DNA of 64,000 nucleotides from Dromaius novaehollandiae (Eukaryota > Chordata > Aves > Casuariiformes > Dromaiidae), in assembly GCF_036370855.1 (NCBI RefSeq), contig NC_088100.1, positions 33,988,563 through 34,052,562 of the forward strand, written 5' to 3'. How positions within the stretch are numbered: the first letter of the stretch is position 1; each line of letters starts with the position of its first letter. Below are positions 13,529 to 27,113 of this stretch, in pieces. Below the pieces are notes generated by a model that was given only the letters and a program-made list of their open reading frames with translations, was not told the DNA's origin and searched no databases. Made by a program: the position numbers and the translations under genes.

Positions 13529-13865
13529 GTCCTAGGAGTCTGACGCAAGATTTAGGTAGCTTTTAGGCACACAAAAACAAACTTGTGATGCAAAAAACCA
13601 CCTGTTCCACAGCTGCTTTCTCTGGGCAGTAGCTAAACTCATTGATTGTTTCCATTTTCACCTCCAAACTTCCCTTGATTTGCAGTTGGGGTCAGGCCTG
13701 AGCAGGTGGTTTCCACCTAAACTCTAGCTAGGTCCAAAGCCGAGCTCAATCAGTACAGCTATGTCTCTGAACGAAATGGACCCATAGAAGTGTTCACCAT
13801 AGCCTGAAGAGATCCTGATCACTGAAAAAATGCAATTAAAAAATCTTTTCTTATAAAATGTGGAA

Positions 13866-13920
13866 GTAGTAATCCCCTTTTATACAGAAGGTTAAAGCTG
13901 AGGGATACTAGGTCTCCCAG
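13866..13920 (-). mobile_element. MIR-like SINE fragment, reverse orientation
   Basis: AGTAATCCCCTTTTATACAG followed by GTTAAAGCTGAGGGA resembles the MIR reverse-complement core (attatccccattttacagatgaggaaactgaggc). It is short and diverged, and the call rests on this one block. Confidence 0.5.
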
Positions 13921-14679
13921 CAATCTGAGAGGAAACTAATCCACCTACTCTGCCCCTCAGAAAAGACTAATCTATAGACTCCATAGGTACTCCAAGCTAT
14001 ATAGGTAGGCCCTGACACTGCAGATGAAGCTGCGCACTGAGCAGGAAGAACATGTGGCCAGGGGAGAAGGAATAAAGGGGAGTGTGACTCCAGGCCAGCC
14101 GAGGTCCCCACTGCAGGTGAACTTTGCGTTACAGAGCTGCTGGGTAAAACCAGACACAGCTAGGTGTGCTGGGGAATATTTCTAACCCGAAATTTATATT
14201 CATTTTTGCTTGGATGAATCATTAAATTAAGAGGCTTGCCAACGCTGGGCCTGTTACGCAGGTAGATGCTGGTTTGCTCAGACTCCTGCAGGATGCACCA
14301 CAAGGTCGGCTGTGCTCCTAGGTGTCGTGTTTCCCATTTCAGATACTGGGATCACGGAAGTACAGAGTAAAGGTACAAACATAGCAAAGTTTCCTATTGG
14401 CTAGGTACCTCTGGAGACTTTTTTGGCCATTTATCCCTAAAAGTACCTGGAATAATTAAGGTGGAGGGTTTTGGTGGGGGAAAAGGGAGGCTTATTATTT
14501 TTAAGTATGATAGAGGTATATTTTATAGTGATAAATCCTTGCAGCCCAAACTTCTCACTTCAAGGGAAGGATCATTTCTTCCTTCAGACACTGCTCCTTC
14601 ACCTTCCACCCCTCTCTGCCAAAAACACATTCCAGCGCAATTTTGGAAGCAGCACACTAAATGACTGCACGTGTGGCAC

Positions 14680-14960
14680 GAGCAATTCAAGCTCTCACCA
14701 AACTGAGAGCCTGGTGCTGCCCAAAACAGGCTTGTGGCCGTGCCATAGACCTCTCTGTGAGCAGCCCCGTGCACACAGGGAACAAACCAATATGGCGGAC
14801 GAGGCCCAGTGGGAGGCCTGCAGATAGGCACGGCACCCACCAGCCCCGACCGAAGCTGGAGGGAAGTCTTCCTCAGGAGCCGAGCGGAGCGGGCAGCGCG
14901 CGAGCCCAGCCTGAAAGCTTTCGCGCTAGCCAAAACCCCTCCAGGAAGCCAGGACGCAAT
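14680..14960 (+). promoter_or_regulatory. Small GC/CpG-rich patch with CCAAT and YY1-like motifs (candidate cryptic promoter)
   Basis: An isolated GC-rich patch in AT-rich surroundings contains ACCAAT (14786-14791) directly abutting ATGGCGG (14792-14798). A CCAAT box is an NF-Y-type site. AANATGGCGGC-like elements just downstream of transcription starts bind YY1, and their ATG is often a start codon. Here that ATG opens only 11 codons (14792-14827, MADEAQWEACR) before a stop, and no GT donor interrupts that short frame. It could be the start of a non-coding RNA, a dead promoter or chance. CpG density is clearly lower than in the islands at 53 and 63 kb. Confidence 0.35.
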
Positions 14961-17900
14961 GGCTGGAAGAAAGATTTGTTTATAAAGCCTTTTACTTCTG
15001 TTCCGTTTCAGCTAGCCACTTGGAGTGCTTCTCTATTTACCAAGTATTTATATCCTAACGAGACCTGTCTTTTTGAGTTTTTCTGAACTGGAAGTTTTTT
15101 TGCTCTTTCTGGAAGTTACTGTAATGAAAAGTAAAGCAATCTGAAAGCTCTGGCTGATTTGGGGGTCCCATCACATTCCACTGCCCCTGATTTTCAAATA
15201 ATTTAATTTGTATGTCACTATTAAAACATTGAATTTTGAACGTATTTCTGTAGGAAATATTTATATTATTTTGGCACCAATTCTGATGTTTCTTTTTACA
15301 GTATTCAGAAAGAAAATTAGTTTTGAAGTTTTTTTGTGAGAGTTGACATGAACCCAGACTCTGACTCCTGTCAATTTTCTTTGGTCCTTAATATTTTGGA
15401 AATGTTAAGAGGTCTCAGAACTACAGAAAAAAGAAGATATTGATGGTTGAAAGTAATTGCAGTTAGATTGCTGATGGAAGATATCAGGACATTCACGTAT
15501 TAATGCCTCACATCAGTATTAAGGAAGGAAACAAATTTTCCCATTGTGTCTTTCAGGTAACTTTGGGCAGCTAAAGAACTTGAAAGTTAGCCTTGACTAT
15601 TTATTTAAAAAGAGTTGGCACATTTTCCAGTGCTTCCTGCTAAACAACTTGTTTTCTTGACAGTCTCCAAGATAGAAATTATATAACAACATTGTAGACT
15701 TGGTTACAGCAAACCCAAGGACTGAAAGGAAGTTACATTTAGTATTACTACAGTAGTTTTTATTATAGCATCACTATAAAATCTTTGAGATATAGTCCCG
15801 AATCTGAGGCCTATCTGCAGATGCTGTATAAAAAAAGAGCAAAAAGACGGTCCCAGATATGAAGCTCATTAATAACTTGAAAGACATTATAAAACTCTGA
15901 AAGATCTGGCATGAAAATGGAGCTCGTGGTACAGCGCTTCAAGATGCATGTGAAACTAGGCTGAAGCTGCCGCTTTCAGCATTCAGCAGCGACAAGGCAG
16001 AAGGACGAGGGTGAAATTTTCTGGACTCTGGGACATAAAAAAGACCAATGCTGATTAGTTCCCAAGGTTTAAACTAAGGTGAACACTTAATGAGAAACCT
16101 AATGCAGAAGCTGAAGCGAACGCTTGTGTGACTAACGTTAAACAGTACGAGAGGGTATCCAAAATAAAGGAAGAATTAATGAACGGGCTGAACGAGCCTA
16201 GCTGCTTCTGCAAAAGATTCCTAGCCTAAAAACAGCAGTTATAAGGAGAGAGAAACAGCTTTAGGACAAGCTAGAGTGGATGAAAGCTTTTTTCTTTTCT
16301 TTTTGGAAGAAAATCTGGCCAGATGCCAGAGGCCCCCACAGGCAGACAGGGCTAGTGGTGAGCTGTTGTCTGTCTTTGTTTCCTAGATCTGTTGTGTTCT
16401 GGTTTTGACTTGTTTCCCTGTTTCCTGTTTCACCTGGGAAAGCTTGTGAGGGGCTACTGTGACTTATTACTCTTTTTCTCCATAAACTGGCAGGTTTGTT
16501 GTCTGTCACAATGCGTTGTTATGCGCTGTAAAGCAGCAGCACCTACCATTCCTGAGACTCAAGAGTCTCGACAAGACAGCTTTGCTGACAGACAGCTCTA
16601 AGTTTTCATGGGGATACATGTTTCCCACTGAGATCAAACTGTTTTCTTAGATCCTTTGGTATTCGTTCCTTTGTGGTCATAATAAGGACTTTTTAAGACA
16701 AAGCTAAAAACTCCTGTTGTCTTTGGAGAAAAAAAGCACATGTTATGCCAGAAACACTGAGAATCAAGTCTATAAAGGTATTTAGCTGTTTAAGTGTAGT
16801 TGTGATTCTTAGGCAGTATCTGCTTTTTCTGGTGAAAAGTCATCTCTTTCAAACTCCTTGTCTTCTTACATTCCTGCATTGCTCTTTGCACAGCCAAGTA
16901 TAATAAATAACCTAATGGATTCTACAGAATCCTTTATCATGCTGGTGGGAACAGAATAAAAATATCTGGATATAAGAGGTGAAATACAGTGACTAGCCTA
17001 AATTATGGGGCCAAACTCATTTCTGGTTTCATGGAAGCCAGTTGACTGTAGAATTACACCAGGATAATTTTGGTGCACATAGTTTCCAAGAACTTCCTCG
17101 AATGGAATCTGACTTAAAGAAAGCAAATTTACAGCAGATGCCATTTACAGCTAAGGAGAAGAAGATAATGTTGTGGAGGAACAAACACATAGGTTGGTGG
17201 CACATAACAAAACTGCCTATTAAAATATTTTCTCTATTATGTCTTATTAAAGCAAGCTACGGTCACAATGCTTCTCTCCCCAGAGGACTGCTGATAAACT
17301 TCTGTCAGAGTTACTGAGAAGTGTAAGAAGCCTAAAACAATTTATCCCAGGGCCTGAAGCAGCCCTTAGGGTCTCTGGTCTCTCTAACTTTTATTTGGAG
17401 AGTGACAGACAGGCTGTGAATTGCTTGAAGACGTCCCAATTCTTCCACCAAGCACTGTTTCTGATTTTCAAAATGCCTCATGTGCAGTGCACTCGTGTAA
17501 AGGACAAGAGAGGAACCAGATGAGAGAAACGGGGTTGGAAACCAGGACGTAGAGGGTTACTGGCACTAGTCGCCTCCCTCTTTGTGTCCCCTCTACTGGG
17601 AGCGAATGCAGGAGCGCTGGGTGAGGAAGCCAGGCCATGCTCGAGTCCCGGCCTGGTGCTGGCTGACGAGGGACAACTGTGCAGTGCAGCAAGCACTTGT
17701 TGCTCAGTCAGATAGAGTTCTCTGCAGCGCCTATCAAAACATTTAGGTGATTTAGCCTTTGATACATGCTCTCTGCAGACTCAGGCACACACCACTGCAT
17801 GGATTGTGCTTGAGATTCATCAGACTCAGCTTCTCTATGCAATATTGGTGACTTGAAGTATGCAGAAAATCCGCCATCATACAGTGATGCCAAAAAAGGG

Positions 17901-20900
17901 GGGCAATACCAGGCTATAGTCTGTTGTAACTCATTCTGCCAGTCGGCACTGTTACATTGCTCTACCATTGCATGTATGTGTGGAATCATTTCATATTGGA
18001 AATATTTTCCAACAGCTCTAATATTAATTCTCCTACAGCATGTAATATTTTAGCTTGTCATACAGTCTGCTTATTCCATATTAATTTCCTTCTCTCAGGA
18101 ATATTAAAATATGTTTAGAAGTGCATCCTATCAGACATCACTGGAAATACCTTTTATTATTCATCTCATAACCACAGACTGAGAACATGAGGTAGCACAG
18201 CTTCTAAAATCCAGATTCCCATTAATCTTGATCTTCAGAAATACTTCAGTATGTCTTCTTGACACCTGTTTTGTAATAGCACGAGCAAGAAGGAAAAGAA
18301 TTGATTTTCAGCAAGGGAAGGGAGTTATATTCTACACATTGCCTTTTATTTTTTGTGCATAGTTCTTGTTTTAGTTAGTGAATGAGTATAATGTGTTCAG
18401 TATGAATTTCAGTGAAGGACTGAAAGAGTTCTTCACTTATGAAGAGTTTTATTTAGACAATCTCTTCCAAATGCACTTATTCACCTAAACAACTAATTTA
18501 TTCTGATATACTATATCAGTCTCCTTTTTTCTTTTTGCATAATGGCCATTCTAAAGCAGATTACATTTTTTTCTCAACAGACTAAAATGTGCCAGTCCTG
18601 CCCAGACTTCAGACAACAGCTACTTTGCATGGTTTTGTTTGTGTGGGCTTTTCTTCTTTTTTTTTTTTTTTTTTTTTTGGCTTTTAAAATGTTAAATTTT
18701 TTTTTCAATATATTCTTGCAGTGCTAGACATAGATTTTTAGAAGGATAACATAAATTGGTATAAACTGATTTTGCTCCACGTGCTAACTCCAAACAAAAC
18801 AAGAAGTACCTCTTATTTGTTCAGTGAAGTTTGTAATTTTAAAGGTTGTTTCATTTTCGTAATTGTGTATGGATATAAATATTACTGCATGTGTGTATCA
18901 CACTGATATATATCAGCATGTATTTATTCATACTGATATTTATGTATACGTACAATTATTATATGGTTTAGACATTTCATTTTTTTGGATTTAAAACTAA
19001 TTTTGCTGTTAGCATTGTATCAGAAATGCTGGTTGAAAGTAAGATGAAGGTCTGTGAAATGTGTATGTGATTTTATGTTAATGGCATGTCCTTATTTTGA
19101 TGTCCAGTACCTCATAGGGGGGGCTTGAATGTAGGGCATATCTTTGATTCTCTTCTGCTTTTTTAGTCTTACCCATTTTCTATTCAAATTTAAATGGCAA
19201 ATGGGAGATATAAAGGAATTTTCTGGTTTGAAGAGAGACTAAAATTAATTTTGAAAGATGAAAACTCACATAATATATGTGGTAGAAAGAACATATAGAC
19301 AAAAGAAGTCTTTTGGGATAGGCTTTTATGACCAAATGCAGCTGTCTACTTTTGAGCTAGTTTCCCGTAGCACTGTTTATTTGTCTCAATGGAGACAAAT
19401 AGACACTTTTAGTTACGGTTCAGTAAAGTAGGAGTTTAAAATAGAGCAGATGACTCACATCCCAAAAGTTCTTGCATGTTTCAGCTAACTATAAAATCGC
19501 CCTTAGTTTCCTGGCTTAGATGTAGGTATCTCCACTATAGGTATACAAAATCGCTTGAGAGGGATCAACCAACCCTTAGCTGTCATGGTTTTCTACTTGG
19601 AGCATAGTGGGACTACATACCCGGAACACTTCAATTCGTCCATAGCGCCTGAATCACTCTAGAAAGGCAGGGCAGTCACAAATCCTAGGGTTGAGAAGCT
19701 GTGTCATGGCATCCCAGGACAGAAGCATTTAGAGCAAACCACACAAGATAGTGAAATATTTGGCAATGATTAAACCACAAGCAGAAAGGAAAACCTTGTT
19801 TTCCTGAGCCTACACAAATGATTCAGGTTGTTGTCATCTGAATAAACGCCAGAGAAGAGGAAGCGCTGTTGAGATTGAATTTCCACCTCTTCACATATGT
19901 GAGTGGAGAGCCCCTCACTAGTAATCTTTCCTTTGTTAAAATCACTTTCTCTTGTCTGTGGGCCGCTGAATAACAGGGGCATTTCCTCTCTATCATAATC
20001 CTTACCCATAACTAATGTACAAAATGGGGTGCTTTTAATTAAAGTGGTGAAAATCACCACCAAAGAGAAGGAGGCAGGGCCCCCGCTTTATGGATGCTAC
20101 GCAGTTTACAAGGTGAAAGAGCTGACTACAGAAGATCTCTGTCATTAGTTGCCCAAGAAGTTTATGTGTCTCTGCTCCTTCCACATTTCAACAGACAGCA
20201 CTGAGGGTCTAGGCTAAATGGCCCAAAAAGTTGATATGCATCTAGGGAGGTTTCTGCACTGATGAACCTCCTATGGGCCAACAAAGGAGAGTGCTGGGCT
20301 AGTGTTGGACTAGTCACGTTGCTACCTGGCCTTAGAGCGTTTCAGAGATCTTAAGGGAGGAAGTGGATAGTTGCTGTTCAAGGCCCGGAGTCTCTGTCTG
20401 TTTTAACGGCAGCTGGAAAAGTATTAGGGACAAAAAAAAGCTTTTTTTAAGGCATTGCTTGCCAAAAGTTGCTAATATTGTAACAAAGACTGTGGAAAGT
20501 AAATTGTGAGCATTTGAAGAGCTGTGAATTAAATTCAGAGTGTGAATAAAGTGGGAAAGGAAGAAGTAAGTCCTGTTTCTAAGTGTAACTCCCAACATAC
20601 CCAGACTGAAAGGAAACAACCCCAGCCTCCCCAGGCTACAATAATAGCTATAAAAACAGGGTGGTAGCAGATAATCAAATCCCATAGCAAAGAGATACCA
20701 AGAGCATTATTGCATATGTGTGTGTGAATATACAGTACAGTCTCTTTCAAGATATGTTTCACCTTATTCCAGTGTGAGACACTTTCCATGGATATGGCAA
20801 CAGAAGGCCTTCCTGACACCTTAGGATTTGCAATTAGTCACTGCCACCCCTTGTACATCCTTTTCTAAAGTCTATCCTGGCAGCCGGCTTTCAGAAGATT

Positions 20901-21064
20901 GGAGATGAGCATGAACTTGTCCGTAATGCACTTCCACTTCCAGGCAGCAGATGAACATTGTAGCAGGATCAAATCCATGGGTCTGCACCAACCAGCTTCT
21001 GCCTCAATGGCTAGAATTCAATTTGGGGGAGGTGGGGGGGCTTAAATGGCACTGGGCCAGACTT
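14961..21064. other. Non-coding stretch with no recognised gene
   Basis: AT-rich sequence with a run of 22 T at 18657-18678 and a GC-richer spot near 17500-17700 whose overlapping minus-strand frames (17468-17696) look compositional. I see no repeat family, exon with splice context, or RNA gene. Confidence 0.5.
18657..18678. repeat. Poly(T) run (22 T)
   Basis: Uninterrupted T homopolymer, followed after a short spacer by a further T-rich stretch. No A-tailed retroposon body is recognisable on the minus strand next to it. Confidence 0.95.
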
Positions 21065-21151
21065 GTTAAGTTATTATTAATAACTTATTATATTAATAAC
21101 TTATATTAATAACTTATATATTAAAAATAACTGAGACAGTTAAGTTATTAT
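21065..21151. repeat. AT-rich tandem/inverted repeat of (ATTA)ATAACTTAT units
   Basis: The unit ATTAATAACTTAT or close variants recurs three times, framed by GTTAAGTTATTATT at both ends (21065-21078 and near 21139-21151). Because TTAATAA and TTATTAA are near-palindromic, the block can also fold on itself. It is probably a local slippage or duplication product. Confidence 0.7.
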
Positions 21152-23066
21152 TGGAAGGAAAAAAAATGTTTATTTACTATGGTTGTTTGTTTGTTTATTT
21201 TGTCGCTAGTTATCCAAGTGATTTTCCAGCTTTGAGGCTTCTTTGAACATTATCCACTGATGCCATGTCAAAGACATACATCTTAAATTTGAGAGCTGCC
21301 ATGATGAAGTCATGTAAAAAACCAGATCAGTTCTGCCAGTTCATTTAGATAATTCAGTTTGGCTCAATACCTTCAGGTTTTAAGCTTGACCTGTGCCCTC
21401 AGCCTTGATCTTTATGTCATCTTGGGATTCAGGGCTGTGCTTGAATCCAAAGTCCCTGATTGTTCCTGGTGCCTGTAATGCAGTGCTCACTTTGAGGACA
21501 GCAAATGGCTCCTGCCCAAAGGGAGACTGAGGCAGGGAGCAGCCCACACTCAGACTTGGCCCTGGCACATGGAGAGGACATCTCCCATGCAGACTGCTCA
21601 GCTGTGGGAGCTAGAGTCCAGACTTGGGCACAGATATTAAAGCCATCATAGCTACGGTTCCTGGCACTCTTATTTCCCCTCTTCAAGTAATCAGTTTTCT
21701 TTTTTGCACCTCAGAAAACATACCATGTATTTATTCATCTTTTTGCTCTGTGCCTAGCACTGGGAATTAGCTAAGGACAATCTCTCAGTTTTCAATAAGG
21801 TCTGACTTTTGTTAAGAATTTTGTTTTCTCCAGGCTGTTTCCCCCTTTACCTGTTAGTAAGCAAGCAGAGATCAAAAACGTGTTTGTGGTGTACCAAGAG
21901 TAAAAGAAGTGGCAGAATAGTCCAAGACAATTTTTAGGCTGAAAGCAGGCTAGGGAAAGGAGTTATGTTTTCAGGTAGCCAAAGTGTCTTGCTGGGCTTT
22001 AAAATGAAGAAGCAATAAAGTTTTCCTAGAGAGGGTATGGTGTACTAATTGGACAGAAAGTCTCTCTGAAAGGTAGAAGCTGACTGTTGCTAGGAACTCC
22101 ACTGAATTTTTGTTTTCATTTTAAAAAAAGCCTAGCATCTTGGAATTCACACAGCCTGTTAACCTGGCAGCTGTAGAAACTACTGTCTTCCTGCAGCACC
22201 AGTTCAGGGAACTAGAGACAACAATGTGTGCAAGATCCGTTTCTGCAGTGTTTCTTTAGGAGCAGACTGCAATTAGGGCAAAAAAAAAAAGACTATGCTT
22301 CCATGCCTGACCCTACAACCAGTGAAGTCAACAGGAGCAAAATAGTCACGTATCCCTCCTTTTATGGGGCTAGAGATGTACATCTGGAAGGTAGGTGTCT
22401 CTGTAGGCTCTGACTTCTTGTACTATGTTTATTACTCTGAGCTCTGAGCGATAACGAAGCAATCAGAAACTTGGCACTGATTTCTTGAAGTATCTCAAGT
22501 GCTGAATCCAGCCAGAACAAGTATTCAAGGAAGGTACTTTTAGACAAGGACTTGCATATCGTTTCTCCAAAGACCAATGCAATGAAAAGAACACCTTTGG
22601 TGAGGATAGGAGATTCTTGTAAGTGGGTAGATGACAGTGGTCTAATCCTTTAAACAGCAAATTGTAAATAAATATCTCATGGAAGAATCTGGCAAAGACT
22701 GTAGTTTACCCTGTCCTTCCTGCAGTGGTTTGTGTTACCACACTTGCATTTTGTTTTGTCTTCACAAGAATGTGAATGCAAGTTCAAAAAAGGCCATTAT
22801 AACCACCTGCTAGTGAGGAGCTACAGGCATAAATAGCAGTGCCTGGTTGATCAAGGCTTTTAAGTAGAGGAAGAGTGGTGCTACCTGTCTATAACATAAT
22901 AAGCTAGTGTAAATGGTTGAGCAGACAGAAATGTTAGTAGTAGGAGGCTTGGGTCCCAGGTATTGCTTTAGCTTTGGGAGCTCAAATCCATCCTTTCCAT
23001 CTTCAAAAAATTCACAGATTGACATTTAGGTATGGCACTTTGCCTAAATCACAGTTCATGCAGAAC

Positions 23067-23095
23067 TAGTCACATAGTCACAGACTATGTGACTA
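23067..23095. repeat. Perfect 12-bp inverted repeat with 5-base loop
   Basis: TAGTCACATAGT (23067-23078), loop CACAG, ACTATGTGACTA (23084-23095). The arms are exactly complementary. The flanking bases do not extend the stem and no run of T follows, so there is no reason to call it a terminator or RNA gene. Confidence 0.85.
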
Positions 23096-23916
23096 TAACC
23101 AGACAAGTCAAAAGTCACTTTAGAAGAAGAGATTTTGGATCCTAAGACAGTGAGAAACTCTTGAAAGGTTTATGCCTGGCCTAGTCACATCCACCTTCAA
23201 AATCACTGAGCTTTGCATCAAAATACTTTTGATCTATCAGTTTTGTAACAAGAATGTTGAAATCTTGCTCCTGAAAAATACAATTTTCACCAATACATAA
23301 TAATAATGTGTATCCAGCCAAAATGTGTTGCTTCTATGTCTTTTTACTACCTGAATTCTCAATATTTTATGTTTTGAGATGGTCCAGAATGATTTTCATG
23401 GGAAAAATTATGGAACTTCTCAACCTAGGATATTTTTGATTGAGGCTAATAGCTCTGTCTTTAGATCTGGTCATTTAACAAACAGTAGCCTGTAGGATAT
23501 GAGTTCTCTGGGCATTAAAATGATTGTGACTGACAGTTAAAAAAATACAGATGACAAGATCTTAGACCCTTTAATTGCCAAAGAAATTCAATGATAGCTG
23601 GATATCTAATATTTAAACCTTAAGATTTCTCCAAAGACTCCTGCTTTGCCCTTAGTGTCCTAAGTCTGAGCCATAAAAAAATGCCCTTCTTTTGCTCTCA
23701 GAGACTTAAAGCTGCAAATGACCTCTGAGAAGAACATTTCTTTTTTTACAGATACTCTGTATTTTAGTGGGAATCTTTCTGTAGGAAGGCTGAAATGGAA
23801 GATTCCTAAGATTGTAAGTACTGACTGCTCTAAAACCCACCTGACATTTAAGTCCTTACTGCTGTGCACTGAGCTCTGAGGGAAGGAAGTTTAAAGTTCC
23901 TTGTTTCTTTGGAGCT

Positions 23917-23970
23917 GACTCCAAAAGACTGACAAGCCACTCCAAAACTGACACTCCAAGACTGACAAGC
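23917..23970. repeat. Degenerate tandem repeat of ACTCCAAAAGACTGACAAGC
   Basis: Three imperfect copies of a unit of about 20 bases: GACTCCAAAAGACTGACAAG, a shortened CACTCCAAAACTGA, and CACTCCAAGACTGACAAGC. It looks like local duplication with an internal deletion in the middle copy. Confidence 0.7.
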
Positions 23971-26900
23971 ACAGTTTCCATAGGAAAGAGCTAGAAATGT
24001 TTTTTGTCATTTTAAATTCAGATGTCTTTGTGCAGCAGAATCTTATCTTCACACTGAAGAAAATTGCATCACCAGTAAGAATGAATGTGAAGTCTGTGGT
24101 ACTTGGAAAAGCAGAGATGACAAAATAGGAAGAAAATATCTATGAAGGCTAATATCATAACAAGGAAAAAATGCACTTGATCCTAACATGATTTATAATT
24201 AAAAAATATTAGTAATGAAGATGCTAACACAGAAGTTACCAATACATGTCTTTAAGGGTTTTCTATCCTATGGCTCCTCTGGATCCCTTCTCAAATGGCA
24301 GTCTCAGTATCCTCAAGCACAGTGGAGTGCAGAAGACATGCTTTTTGTTCCTCAGATCTAGACAGCTGGTATCCTAGTAAAGGAGTGTCAAGAAGAAGAA
24401 ACAAGAAACATGATGGGAGAAGAAAGAAAATACACAGAAAAGAGATCCTTTGTCTTCTCTTTTCCTCTGCCTTTTCCTTCTCTTCTCTTCTACATTCCTT
24501 CTCTCATTCATTTAAGTAAGAAACAAAATCACACAGTTTTCAATGTACTTAAGAGGGTAATATTTTAACTTTGCGTGGTCACATATTTGTGGACATATGA
24601 AGAAATAAAACTCACATGCCAGGTGCACTGAAGTCACTGTACTGTTGGTTTAAGACCAGGGCTAAAGGGGCAGCCCTTTGGCCTCTGCAGTGTCAGTCTC
24701 GGGCACACTGAAGCGAGCGAGGAGGGCTAACAACTAGTAGTCAATGTAATAAGGGAGGCCAATTCAGTTACTGCAGTAGAAGTAGGAAGGTAGATGCATT
24801 CTGCTGATCTGCAGAAGGGGTGGGGTTTTGGGGTTAGCAGAGCACAGAAAATTAAAGAAAGGAAAAGCCCTGAAGTGGGCTGGGTGATCAAGAGTCAACG
24901 TGTTAAGCAAGTAAAGCAATATTTGTAAAGTCAAGAAGAAAGTGTCCGGTTATGAGAACAGTCGAGAGACAGACAAATAACAGGATATAGCTGGTAGAAT
25001 AAATAGGAGACAAGTCTAAAGGAGTTTCCATGACTCACTGCTGGGCTACGGTAACCAAAACGGCACAGAGAAATGATTCAAAGGGATGCAAGGAAAATGG
25101 ATGCAGAAGAAATAAAAAGGAGGATAAATGCTTTGTAAGGCTGAGGAGACAGGGAAATGGATGAGATGGAATGATGTCATGGAGAGATACCTTTCTTGGC
25201 CAGACACATGGAAAATTGAGGTACACAGATTATAGCTCTGTTTATGATCCTTTGCCAGCAACTGCTTGTTTACAGCACTGAGGGTTAAGATGACAGCTGT
25301 ACCTTAATATTACAGGAAACCTTATTTCACAGCAAGTCTGATTGGTCTGGCAAGGGGTCAGGTCCAGTAGCAAAGGAGGTCTGAAGAGACTTTTTAAATC
25401 TAGTAAGCATATGAAAAGAACAAAAGTGAAAAGGGAAGAAAATACCTTCCTTCTTCAGAATTATGACACTAAAAAAGAAAGATCTTCAAAGAATCATTGC
25501 TAGATGGTGGTGGAAACAAACGAATTAAACAGGTGACTTGGAAATCAAAGCATATTTTAAAATGAAAGATTTGTTTTTATCCTCACCAGGAGTAAAAGCT
25601 GGAATGAACCTGAGCCTACTGTTGCCATGTAAGTGTTTGAAATGAAATAAACAGTTTTCTGATTGAATGGCTATCCCCATGGCAATAAGAGAGGATCTCG
25701 CACATTAAAGACTGAAAGGAATGAATAGATGAGAAAGAAGCACAGTAGATCCTGACACAGCTCAAGGTACAGCGTGTGCCCTTAGAACTGAGCTGTAAAG
25801 GATACAGGCAGAAGGAACAGTCCCTGTATTTCCAGGGTTCATCAGTAACATGAGATAGGACTACTCCGCAAGTCAGGCAAGGACAAAAAAACCCTTTTGT
25901 TAATTTTAGAAGCACTGGGATTATTGCGTCTGGAGCAATAAAGGTGCATTATTTAATGGGCGTCTAAAACTTTTATTAACTCCTCTTCAATTACATTTAT
26001 TTTCTATTCCATGGCCCTAACGCAGCCCTGGATAGTTACCAGGATAAACTTTAAAGCCAACAGGAGCTGTGCCTACTTATTCCAGGACTGGAAGCAGCCC
26101 TCTAGCTCGAGCTCTAAACTGAATAACCCTTGCAAACAGAGTACCCTTGTAGCAGAGTTTTGTTAAAATTACTGATTTTTTTTTCAGCTTTGCTGTAAAA
26201 CAGGAAATGAGAAATAAAAATGTCATTGGCACAGACCAAATTCTTATAGTCTTTGTTTTGGCAAGAACAAAAAAAGATGCTCTGACACTGAACGTTCCCA
26301 TTTGGCACCAACAGAAACATCAAGGTATTTGAAAGAAAAGCCAAAGAAATAAAGCATTAAATTCATAAAATATGATATGACAATTTCATGTTTTTTATTC
26401 ATGTGTTCAGGGAGCAAATTTCTCACCCAGGCTATGACAGGCTGAATTTTCTCCTCTCCTACATCTCCCATATCCTAGGAGAGCACCCTACTCACTAGAC
26501 TGCTAGGGCAGCTCTAGGTTGAGATTTCTCTGTCCTTCCTGATGATATTCCTACATTTCATTAAAAAAAAGTAAATATTCTTTAAAACACAGAGTGTGAG
26601 TGACAGCTACAACTCATTTGCTTGGATTTTCACCAGCAAGGTGAGAAGGCAGGTTTTAATTCTTTCAGGCAGAGTGGAACTTAATTTACATCTCTAATAT
26701 ACTGAGTATTCCTGAAAAATCCTGAAAAGCTCTGGTATTTAAGCTTTTGTGTAAATGGGGAACATTAGGTCCTTTTTGTTTTATTTTAGTTTTGTGTGTC
26801 TGATTCTTAAAGCAAACAGACCAACCCAGCTAAATTGTTCAATACATCTGGATTGAATTTGTTATTTAATTTCAGCCTGATTGAAAGCCTAGTTTGACCA

Positions 26901-27073
26901 ATTATTATTTGCTGGAAGAAAAAAATCCACCCAGCTAGAGTCAAGGGCTCTGTAGATGCTTTGGCCCTGAGGTAGCTACCTCTCCCCAGATAATCTTTAC
27001 AAATCTCTCTAAGTTATATTCAGTGTGGCTTACCCTGGTTTTGACCCCTCCTTCCCTCCAAATTCTCTCTCAC

Positions 27074-27076
<3 letters not shown>

Positions 27077-27111
<35 letters not shown>
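27077..27111. repeat. Poly(A) run (35 A)
   Basis: An uninterrupted run of 35 A. There is no AATAAA signal or recognisable cDNA-like body just upstream. CR1 does not leave poly(A) tails, so I treat it as a simple repeat rather than the tail of a processed pseudogene. Confidence 0.9.

Positions 27112-27113
<2 letters not shown>

Larger units (their letters stand above)
21152..27076. other. Non-coding stretch with no recognised gene
   Basis: AT-rich sequence. It contains a perfect hairpin at 23067-23095 and a small degenerate tandem repeat at 23917-23970. Frames of 60-99 codons are scattered on both strands with no domain or splice context. Confidence 0.5.

Noticed and set aside
27077..27111. 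Poly(A) as the tail of a processed pseudogene
   Set aside because: No polyadenylation signal or cDNA-like sequence precedes it, and no flanking duplication is visible.
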